The notes under the pieces: generated by a model
Seen by the model: the letters and a program-made list of their open reading frames with translations, nothing else
What the model was told of the DNA's origin: nothing
Databases searched by the model: none
From: CAYGZA01 sp964354135
Lineage (GTDB): Bacteria; Planctomycetota; Planctomycetia; Pirellulales; Thermoguttaceae
Assembly (NCBI GenBank): GCA_964354135.1
Contig: CAYGZA010000078.1
Location: 1 to 20,543 of the forward strand
Direction: 5' to 3'
Length of the DNA: 20,543 nt
Translations under genes and position numbers: made by a program
In this document: piece after piece, positions 14,868 through 20,543 of the stretch
Position numbering within the stretch: the stretch's first letter is position 1
Layout: every line of letters starts with the position of its first letter

Positions 14868-16823
14868 ATGAAGGTTCTCGAAGTGAAGATCAGCAAGATC
14901 AAGATTGGTGTACGGCAACGCAAGGACATGGGCGACCTCGAAGGGCTCGCCAAGTCCATCAGGGAAGTGGGGTTGCTCCAGCCCATCGGCATTACGTCCA
15001 ACTACGAACTTATCTTCGGCGAACGCCGACTCCGGGCCTACCGAGACATCCTTGGCCGTGACACCATCCCGGCCCGCATCATCCCCGTCAAGTCGGTGCT
15101 CCTCGGCCAGATCGAGGAGAACGTCATGCGGAAGGACTTCGCCCCCAGCGAGCTTGTCGCCATCGTCGATACCCTTCGCAGCTTCACCCATGGCGGCGAC
15201 CGGCGGTCAGACCAACGTCGCAAATGCGATCTTGAAAAGCTGACCGTCGATGAGGCCGCCAAGCGGGCGGGCCTTGGGGGAAAGGATGGCTACAACCGGG
15301 CCAAGGCTGTGGTCCAAAAGGGCAGCCCTGAACTGGTCGAAGCCATGGACTCGGGCAAGGTGTCCATCGCTACGGCGGCTGAGATCGCCGGTCTGCCTGC
15401 CGAGGACCAGAAGGAGTCCCTGCGGCGAGGGAAGAAAGTGGTGGCCCGTGATCCTAACGATTTCTACCCCACACCGAGTTACGTCACTGAGGCCCTCCTC
15501 CAAGTCGAGCACTTCGGGCGGCAGGTTTGGGAACCGGCGTGCGGAGACGGAGCGATGTCCAAGGTGCTTGAGGCTGCGGGCTACGAGGTGCTTTCCAGCG
15601 ACCGTATCGACCGTGGTTACGGCGAGGTCGAAAACTTCCTAACGAGCAACCGGAAGGCGGAAAGCATCGTGACGAACCCGCCGTTCGACAAGGACGACGA
15701 GTTTGTCCAAAAGGCCCTGGAGAGCACCACCCACAGAGTGGCGACGCTGCTGCCCTTGACCTTCCTCGAAGGCCCGAAACGGGTCCAGTGGTTGCGGATG
15801 ACGCCGCTCAAGACGGTCCACGTTTTCGCAAGGCGGGTAAACCTGTGCAAGAACGGGGAGGAGGGGCGCAAGAACGGGCGGTTTGTATTTGCGTGGTTCG
15901 TCTGGGAACACGGTTACTCTGGGCCGCCGACGATCTCGTGGATCGAGGTGAAAAGAAAAGTTACCCCTCTGGCTCCGACCGGTGGGAAGAGCCAGGTTGT
16001 ACCCGCAGCGAAGACCATCCGGCTTCCGGCCCCGGCAGTCAATTCCGTAACGCAGGGAGACTGCCGTGACCTGATCCCACTGCTGCCCGACAAGTCGATC
16101 CACCTGTGCCTTTGCAGCCCGCCGTATGCTGACCAGCGGAAAGGACAGTACCCTGGTGTCCCAGAGAAGGAGTACCCGCAGTTCACCGTCGAGTGGATGT
16201 CGAGGCTATTTCCCAAGCTTACTGACAGCGGCTCCGTCCTGGTCGTCATCGACCCCCATGTCAAGCAGGGTGTCATGGCCGATTACGTGCTGAGAACCCA
16301 GTTGGCCCTACGGGAAGCCGGATGGAAAGAGCACAAAACCCAGATGTGGTTCAAGTGGAATAGGCTTCCTCTGGGCCACAAGTGGTGGCCTAAACACTGC
16401 TACGAGCAGATCCTCTGGTTCTCCAAGACCTCGAAGCCCTTTTGCGATCCCAAGGCGTGCGGCCACCCTTCCGACGATCTGTTTCCCCAAAACTACAAGC
16501 ACTCGGAGTGGACGAACGGCAAAAAGGGCAGGAAGAGTGGAATTGCCAGGGTTGGCGATGTGTTCGTAGTGCCCGTTGGGACGAACGGAAAGCAGACCGG
16601 GCACCCAGCCCAGTTCCCTGTCCCCTTGGCGGAAAGACTCATCGCAACATTCTCCCCAGCAGGAGGAACAATTCTGGATTGTTTCGCCGGAAGCGGCAGC
16701 ACCCTGGTCGCCGTCAAGAGGCTTGGGAGGAGCTACTACGGGTTCGACATTATGCCCGAGTTCTGCAAGATCGCCCGCAAGCGACTGGCGACGGCCGAAT
16801 CGCCTCTGCCGAAAGCTGGGTAA
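14868..16823 (+). CDS. ParB-like domain fused to two DNA methyltransferase domains (651 aa)
   Basis: I place the start at ATG 14868, with AAGGAG seven bases upstream and close alignment of the N-terminus with the previous gene; an upstream start at 14817 lacks such a site. Residues 1-190 are ParB-like with GERRLRA at 51-57 and THGGDRRSDQ, closely related to the preceding protein. About 200-370 is a first methyltransferase: WEPACGDG at 221-228 (SAM motif) before NPPF at 270-273, the order and motif of adenine-N6 enzymes. About 400-640 is a second: SPPY at 417-420, typical of cytosine-N4 enzymes, before FAGSGST at 606-612. All motifs look intact, so one polypeptide could make two kinds of methyl mark. 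I see no nuclease motif. A strong hairpin follows the stop. Confidence 0.9.
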   Translation: MKVLEVKISKIKIGVRQRKDMGDLEGLAKSIREVGLLQPIGITSNYELIFGERRLRAYRDILGRDTIPARIIPVKSVLLGQIEENVMRKDFAPSELVAIVDTLRSFTHGGDRRSDQRRKCDLEKLTVDEAAKRAGLGGKDGYNRAKAVVQKGSPELVEAMDSGKVSIATAAEIAGLPAEDQKESLRRGKKVVARDPNDFYPTPSYVTEALLQVEHFGRQVWEPACGDGAMSKVLEAAGYEVLSSDRIDRGYGEVENFLTSNRKAESIVTNPPFDKDDEFVQKALESTTHRVATLLPLTFLEGPKRVQWLRMTPLKTVHVFARRVNLCKNGEEGRKNGRFVFAWFVWEHGYSGPPTISWIEVKRKVTPLAPTGGKSQVVPAAKTIRLPAPAVNSVTQGDCRDLIPLLPDKSIHLCLCSPPYADQRKGQYPGVPEKEYPQFTVEWMSRLFPKLTDSGSVLVVIDPHVKQGVMADYVLRTQLALREAGWKEHKTQMWFKWNRLPLGHKWWPKHCYEQILWFSKTSKPFCDPKACGHPSDDLFPQNYKHSEWTNGKKGRKSGIARVGDVFVVPVGTNGKQTGHPAQFPVPLAERLIATFSPAGGTILDCFAGSGSTLVAVKRLGRSYYGFDIMPEFCKIARKRLATAESPLPKAG

Positions 16824-16825
16824 GA

Positions 16826-16875
16826 AGCGCCCGAGCACGGCAGGCAATCCGCATCGCTTTCCGTGCTCGGGCGCT
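16826..16875. terminator. 15-bp perfect hairpin just after the 651-aa gene
   Basis: AGCGCCCGAGCACGG (16826-16840) is exactly inverted at 16861-16875 around a 20-base loop, starting three bases after the TAA stop. There is no T-tract on the plus strand, so it may act as a Rho-dependent or RNA-stabilising structure rather than a classic terminator. Confidence 0.6.
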
Positions 16876-16887
16876 GGTTGTGTCCCA

Positions 16888-16912
16888 GACTCCAGGTTTC
16901 CAGCTTTCGAGA
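16888..16912. repeat. TTTCCAG-type array, right copy 1
   Basis: The sequence has CCAGGTTTCCAGCTTTCGAG, with units related to the NTTTCCAG pattern of the arrays on the left side of the cluster, in the same strand orientation. Confidence 0.5.
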
Positions 16913-17008
16913 TCCAGTACAACTTTTGGAGTGCCGCCAGAGCGCTCCACAGCGGTCCTGAGAATCAGGCTGGGTCTGCTTCACTCCAGCGCCTACCCCT
17001 GCATCGAC

Positions 17009-17045
17009 TCCAGGCTTCCAGATTTCCAGGTTTCCACATTTCGGG
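17009..17045. repeat. TTTCCAG-type array, right copy 2
   Basis: About four units of the pattern (GCTTCCAG, ATTTCCAG, GTTTCCA, CATTTCG) occur in the same orientation as the other arrays. It is followed by CGACGCAACTTTTGGA, echoing the sequence after the previous array. Confidence 0.55.
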
Positions 17046-17424
17046 TTCCGACGCAACTTTTGGAACACTGCCGTTCAGGGCTGAAACGCCGGTCGTCGTG
17101 GGGACTTGCGCTTCAGGCGCAGGGCAACGCATGGTGGATGGCAACAACGGTCTCTTAGTCGGCTCGCATTGTGAATCGGCTTGGTGGGTGGTAAGCCCAG
17201 AGTGGCTCGATAATCCCCCTGGCGCTGCCAGTCCAAAAGTCGTTTTGGAGGGTTCAGGGTGGGGAGTCCCAGCAGCCCGACTGCTTTTCGGCCCCAGCGC
17301 AGGCAAGGCGCAGTTCATTTTCTAGTGGTCTGGCCTGGTGAGTGCGTCTTACAAGGCGAACCCCGACCCCACGGACCTCTTGTCTTGCCCTCTGGAATCA
17401 GGTTTTGCCGCCGAAGATCGCCTT

Positions 17425-17862
17425 TCAAGGCGGTGATCTGATCGGAATGGGGCCACATCCGCCGAGAACTTCAAGATTTAGTCCGCCTGATGGCGGATAA
17501 GTATTGAGTGACTTGTTGTGCCTCCTATTCCTATTAGCCAGGAACTCCCCCAGCGGTACTGCTTCCAGCAAGGAGGGCTTTCTCTCCCGTCGCCACCACT
17601 GAGGTAATCGATGGAAATCGTTGCCCACCGCCCATCTCATTGCCTTCCCCCGCTGCCAATCCCGATCCACGATCTTGATGACGCCCTGGCTTTCCAGCCA
17701 GTCCAGGCAGACCGCCCACCGCTTTTCGCAGAAGGCCACTTGAGCTTGGCCCCCTTCATAACACCTTGACCAGATGTCCTCGGCCCGGACTTGGGGTAGC
17801 GAGCCGTCCTCATTCTCCCTCGGGGCATTTTTTGTGTCCGAAAATCGCCGCCCGGCCACCAC
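17425..17862 (-). CDS. Unknown ORF, possibly a gene fragment
   Basis: A 145-aa frame can begin at GTG 17862; a TAA stop lies just upstream in frame. The middle (about residues 25-85: RAEDIWSRCYEGGQAQVAFCEKRWAVCLDWLESQGVIKIVDRDW, then GKAMRWAVG) looks like a genuine folded, perhaps winged-helix, domain, while the ends look poor. The C-terminal part reads through a TCCGCC-ATCA-GGCGGA hairpin. No ATG start or good ribosome-binding site is seen. It may be the surviving part of a larger replication or DNA-binding protein of a mobile element; I do not recognise the family. Confidence 0.4.
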   Translation of the reverse strand: MVAGRRFSDTKNAPRENEDGSLPQVRAEDIWSRCYEGGQAQVAFCEKRWAVCLDWLESQGVIKIVDRDWQRGKAMRWAVGNDFHRLPQWWRRERKPSLLEAVPLGEFLANRNRRHNKSLNTYPPSGGLNLEVLGGCGPIPIRSPP

Positions 17863-18236
17863 TGCTTTTTACACAGCAAACGCCAACACCAGGGCTCTGA
17901 CCGCCGTACTGTGAAGTGCAAACGCTCTTTGAGGTACGATAAGCTCCACATTCTGGAAAGCGAGCTTCCTGGCGAATGTCCTAAGCAGTGCTTGATGTTA
18001 GACCGTCGCCCGGTGTGTTACATCGCTAAAGCGGTGGGGCCTTGACAGTATACATGAATGTGATAAGATGGCCGCTGTTGTCGAGAGATGAATGGCAACG
18101 TCCTGTCAGTCATCTCATAACGCACAAACACGCCAACACGATCACGTCTGATCGGCTCGGCACTCAACGTTTCAACAGTGCGCCACCTGATGCTCTGCGC
18201 TGACGGTGCGCAATCTAGTCAGAGGAGGAGACGGTT
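17863..18236. promoter_or_regulatory. Leader region of the right-hand operon
   Basis: No gene is supported here. It contains a near-consensus promoter (18042-18069), an inverted repeat GAGATGA/TCATCTC (18085-18091 and 18110-18116) in the predicted 5' leader, and the Shine-Dalgarno GGAGGAG before the first gene. The leader would be about 160 bases long. Confidence 0.5.
18042..18069 (+). promoter_or_regulatory. Sigma-70-type promoter
   Basis: TTGACA (18042-18047), a perfect -35, is followed after 16 bases by TAAGAT (18064-18069), a -10 with four of six consensus bases. It points toward the operon beginning at 18237. It is the clearest promoter in the window. Confidence 0.6.
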
Positions 18237-19091
18237 ATGGCAACACAACAATGGAACCAGGCTCTCGCTGAATTGGATCGATGCCCGTATTGCGGCTCGG
18301 GCGGCTGGCACGATTCGGCATTTGACGCTGAAGCTACGGGCTATCTCATCTCGTGTGACGAGTGTCAGAATAGATGGTGGGATGCCTACAAGTTCGTCGG
18401 CTTTCAGCCATACAGGGACACGGGGAACTGGAATGGAGGCTTCGCCGATAAGGAGGATTGCCCGTACTGTGGCTCCGGGGAGTGGGAGCGTGAGGTGTTC
18501 GATGGCAAAATGGGATTTCCGGCGCAATGCTTGGACTGTGGCAGGAGGTGGTGGGAACGCTACGAGCGCACCGGATTCGAGCCGTATCCCGAAGAAGAGG
18601 GAGGCTGGCGACAGATAAGCGCCTATTGCCAAACACCGGCCGTGTTGCGGTGGCTTATAAAAATGCTGTTCAGGATTCGGGTCGCCATAACCCGAGGGTC
18701 GGACGAACGGGGCGGTGCAATGGCGGCGTTACGGACGGATGAGACATTTGAACATGCTTTGCGGCGGCTGGAATCCGTAAGGAGGCAGGCCGAGGTGTAC
18801 CGCTTATGCCTCCTGCGGCAGGCAACGAGTCGTCGGCAGGTAGAGGAGATCGTCGCCACACCGTGGCAAGACCTCGACGACTACCGTGAGGAGGCAAACG
18901 TCTTGGCGACGATCTTACAAGCGGGAGATCAGGACGACAGGAACGTGCGGCTCTTGGCCTTGACTATGGAAAGGCTGTCGGTGCTCGTGCAGGGGGTTCT
19001 GGACGAGCAAGGCGAGATCCTGGAACAGTGGGAAGTTGCGCCTGTGAGGGACTGTAACACCACGGTGAACTGGCTAAAGGAGGGCTTTTAG
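18237..19091 (+). CDS. Double zinc-ribbon protein of unknown function (284 aa)
   Basis: The ATG at 18237 is preceded by GGAGGAGACGGTT, a strong ribosome-binding site. The N-terminus has two similar zinc ribbons: Cys16, 19, 40, 43 and Cys75, 78, 98, 101. Each begins CPYCGSG.W and ends C..C..RWW(D/E).Y, so the second appears to be a duplicate of the first. The rest (about 120-284) is helical and rich in Arg and Glu with no known signature. Zinc ribbons of this kind usually bind nucleic acid or proteins. It is the first gene after a strong promoter. Its TAG stop lies in frame with, and only six bases before, the ArdC-like frame. Confidence 0.8.
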   Translation: MATQQWNQALAELDRCPYCGSGGWHDSAFDAEATGYLISCDECQNRWWDAYKFVGFQPYRDTGNWNGGFADKEDCPYCGSGEWEREVFDGKMGFPAQCLDCGRRWWERYERTGFEPYPEEEGGWRQISAYCQTPAVLRWLIKMLFRIRVAITRGSDERGGAMAALRTDETFEHALRRLESVRRQAEVYRLCLLRQATSRRQVEEIVATPWQDLDDYREEANVLATILQAGDQDDRNVRLLALTMERLSVLVQGVLDEQGEILEQWEVAPVRDCNTTVNWLKEGF

Positions 19092-19097
19092 GCAGAC

Positions 19098-19481
19098 GTG
19101 TGTCTAGAAGCGAGTGTGAATCGCAGAATCCTTGGCGTTGAGAACCTCTCGACTTGGTGCCACGAGTTGGTCCATGCCGCCGATGATCGGAACGGAAAGC
19201 TCAAGGGTCCGAAGGTCAGCAGGGAGACAGTGGCCGCCCTCGGTGGAGCCATCCTATTACAGATGTTGGGCTACGAGCACGAGGCCGATCTCGGCGGATG
19301 CTGGAAATACATCCAGAGCTACGCCGGTGACGAGAAGATCGACGTTTTGGCGGCCTGCGGGCGGGTCTTGGATCGGACTTGCGAGGCCGTGGCCCTGATT
19401 CTGGATACCGCCGAGGCGTTGCGGGCGAGTTCTACCGAAGGTGAGAGCGGAGTTGTCACAGGAGTTGGTGAGGGACCGTGA
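19098..19481 (+). CDS. ArdC-like zincin metallopeptidase domain, N-terminally truncated
   Basis: HELVHAADDR at residues 22-31 has the HExxH zinc motif. The following sequence (SRETVAALGGAILLQMLG, YEHEADLGGCWKYIQSY, then RVLDRTCEAVALILDTAE) resembles the C-terminal zincin domain of ArdC-like antirestriction proteins of plasmids and conjugative elements. In that family a long N-terminal DNA-binding region precedes HExxH; here there are only about 20 residues, so the protein is probably truncated. The Glu usually seen in a VAE(L/I)G motif is Ala here (VAALGG), which may remove the third zinc ligand. The start is doubtful: GTG 19098 has AAGGAGG about 14 bases upstream, and GTG 19116 is an alternative. 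It may be a non-functional remnant. Confidence 0.65.
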   Translation: MCLEASVNRRILGVENLSTWCHELVHAADDRNGKLKGPKVSRETVAALGGAILLQMLGYEHEADLGGCWKYIQSYAGDEKIDVLAACGRVLDRTCEAVALILDTAEALRASSTEGESGVVTGVGEGP

Positions 19482-19482
19482 T

Positions 19483-19764
19483 ATGGACATCACAGGAAAA
19501 ACAGCCTGGACGGTCGCCAAGGACGGGCAGGCAATTCAGCTTACCATCGAAGACCTCCAGCATCTTCTCAGTCGGTTGGCGTGGTCGGGGGACTTGATCG
19601 TCTCCGATGAAGCGTCCGGGCGAAGTGGATGGGGCAGCGAAGAGGTCGGCATCTTCGTGAACGATGACGCCATCGAGATCAGTCTGCGGAGCGGGGAGAA
19701 CACGGAGGTGTGGGATGGATGCCACCGAATTGGCGAGAAGTTGTCTGGCAGAGAACTCAACTGA
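19483..19764 (+). CDS. Small unknown protein (93 aa)
   Basis: The ATG at 19483 begins one base after the previous stop, with GAGGG upstream, so it is probably translated in the same operon. The sequence alternates charged and hydrophobic stretches (AWTVAKDGQAIQLTIEDLQHLLSRLAW, then EEVGIFVNDDAIEISLRSGENTEVWDG) and looks like a compact alpha/beta fold. I do not recognise a family. It overlaps the start of the primase gene in another frame by 50 bases, a common arrangement in compact mobile-element operons. Confidence 0.6.
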   Translation: MDITGKTAWTVAKDGQAIQLTIEDLQHLLSRLAWSGDLIVSDEASGRSGWGSEEVGIFVNDDAIEISLRSGENTEVWDGCHRIGEKLSGRELN

Positions 19765-20530
19765 TTCACAGCCGTGCTTGAGGTACTGGAACGGCGAATG
19801 GTATCGCTGGACCCGGTGCGCATACCGCAAGATCACTACTGACGAGGTGAAACGCCGCATTTTCATGTACTTGGGCAGAACGGCCGCCAAGGCGGTCAGC
19901 CGGAGCGCCATCAACGCCGTGCTGGACACGATGAAACTCTTGACGCTCGTCGAGAGTGCCGCCATCCCTTGTTGGCTGTCGCAAGGGGACAAGTATCCCG
20001 CCGACCAGATAGTGGTGGCCAGGAATGGCCTCCTGCACCTGCCTGGCCTTGTCAGGGGTCACTCGACGATCTTGCCGCACACTCCGAACTTCTTCACCCT
20101 GAACGCCTTGAACTACGACTACCACAAGGACGCAACCTGCCCGCAATGGGAACGATTCCTCGCTGAACTTTGGGGTGACGATCCCGAGAGCATCCGCACG
20201 TTACAGGAGTGGTGCGGCTACCTTCTTCTGCCCGACACCAGCCACCAGAAGTTTCTCATGCTGGTTGGACCGACACGCAGCGGCAAGGGGACCATCGCCA
20301 GGGTCGTCAGGATGATGCTCGGGGAGGGGAACGTGGCGTCACCGACGATCCGCAGCCTTTCCGGCTCATTTGGTTTGTGGGGTCTCGTCGGCAAACTGCT
20401 TGCCATTGTCCCCGACGCAAGTCTGAAGGAAGTTGTCCCCGGCGTAGTTGAAATAGAAAATGGCGGTTCCTCAGGTCCGGGCGGTGTAAGTCCGGACCGC
20501 TTTCGAGCAAGAAAGGAGAAACCGCCATGA
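19715..20530 (+). CDS. P4/D5-type phage-plasmid primase-helicase, cut short by an insertion
   Basis: I start at ATG 19715 (MDATELARSC); an upstream GTG-type start lies inside the preceding gene. The protein has a D5_N-like region (RRIFMYLGRTAAKAVSRSAINAVLDTMKLL, GLLHLP, NALNYDYHKDATCPQWERFLAELWGDDPESIRTLQEWCGYLL). It then has a Walker A-like GPTRSGKGT, then LSGSFGLWGLVGKLLAIVPDASL, as in helicases of the P4/D5 primase family that start replication of phages and plasmids. The match stops at the Leu ending at 20425; the remaining 34 codons (KEVVPGVVEIENGG and on) are unlike the family and overlap what looks like the start of an insertion sequence. The gene is therefore probably inactive. Its presence marks the region as mobile-element DNA. 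Confidence 0.8.
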   Translation: MDATELARSCLAENSTDSQPCLRYWNGEWYRWTRCAYRKITTDEVKRRIFMYLGRTAAKAVSRSAINAVLDTMKLLTLVESAAIPCWLSQGDKYPADQIVVARNGLLHLPGLVRGHSTILPHTPNFFTLNALNYDYHKDATCPQWERFLAELWGDDPESIRTLQEWCGYLLLPDTSHQKFLMLVGPTRSGKGTIARVVRMMLGEGNVASPTIRSLSGSFGLWGLVGKLLAIVPDASLKEVVPGVVEIENGGSSGPGGVSPDRFRARKEKPP

Positions 20531-20543
20531 GAAAAAGGTACGC
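20426..20543 (+). mobile_element. Start of a probable insertion sequence, running off the window
   Basis: The primase match breaks off here. The new sequence has a TGTCCCCGGCG start-like block (from 20434) and a leader hairpin (GGTCCGG/CCGGACC). GGCGGTT pairs with AACCGCC just before a new gene: AAAGGAG, then ATG at 20527 starting MRKRY. That start overlaps the primase frame's TGA in the form ATGA. MRKRY is seen at the start of transposases of more than one IS family, so I leave the family open. Confidence 0.45.

Larger units (their letters stand above)
16876..17424. other. Intergenic region with repeats, no convincing gene
   Basis: Frames across this stretch give low-complexity, Arg/Pro/Ser-rich peptides that read through the repeats. 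It holds two TTTCCAG-type arrays (16888-16912, 17009-17045). Each is followed by a CAACTTTTGGA copy, at about 16919 and 17053, so the right flank looks like a tandem duplication of about 135 bases. A small perfect hairpin TCCAAAA-GTCG-TTTTGGA lies at 17232-17249. Confidence 0.55.

Noticed and set aside
16442..17325. Two overlapping plus-strand frames past the 651-aa gene
   Set aside because: They begin inside the methyltransferase gene in other frames and run through the hairpin and repeats; composition is not protein-like.
9026..17330. TTCTAGTGG at 9026-9034 and 17322-17330 as element ends
   Set aside because: A 9-base match across 8 kb is too short to separate from chance, and no integrase or larger repeat supports it.

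Overview
The window looks like Planctomycetota chromosomal DNA of high GC. The best clue is the left-hand gene. It encodes a giant surface or secreted protein with the planctomycete-type N-terminal LEERRLLS motif (LEPR-XLL family), followed by a fungalysin-type M36 protease and a long tail of Ig-like, SdrD-B-like and delta-60 repeats. The species cannot be named from the sequence.

Layout. (1) 1-8266, minus strand: the giant gene, whose 3' end lies off the left edge. (2) 8267-9530: no convincing gene; it holds a terminator-like hairpin, tRNA/tmRNA-tail-like fragments, short repeats, arrays of an 8-bp TTTCCAG-type unit, and a decayed copy of the 3' end of the neighbouring methyltransferase gene. 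(3) 9531-16823: an accessory DNA-modification cluster. Its minus-strand arm has a frameshifted ParB-like/methyltransferase fusion and an HTH regulator. Its plus-strand arm has an unknown 167-aa protein, an AAA+ ATPase, a 450-aa ParB-like/methyltransferase fusion, and a 651-aa fusion of ParB-like, NPPF-methyltransferase and SPPY-methyltransferase domains. The arms diverge from 11525-11794, which carries direct repeats and a palindrome that look like operators. (4) 16824-18236: mostly non-coding; it has a strong hairpin, more TTTCCAG-type arrays, one doubtful minus-strand ORF and a near-consensus promoter. (5) 18237-20543, plus strand: a tightly packed mobile-element operon with a double zinc-ribbon protein, a truncated ArdC-like zincin, a small unknown protein and a P4/D5-type primase-helicase, which breaks off where an insertion sequence appears to begin.

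Reading. The middle and right parts look like remnants of one or more integrated elements: replication primase, ArdC-like antirestriction remnant, orphan methyltransferases, decayed duplicates and an IS insertion. The three ParB-like/methyltransferase fusions carry four methyltransferase domains and are linked to an AAA+ ATPase and a regulator, with no recognisable restriction nuclease. This is the best candidate here for an undescribed system. It could be a multi-specificity modification module, for example one protecting the element from host restriction. That role is inference.
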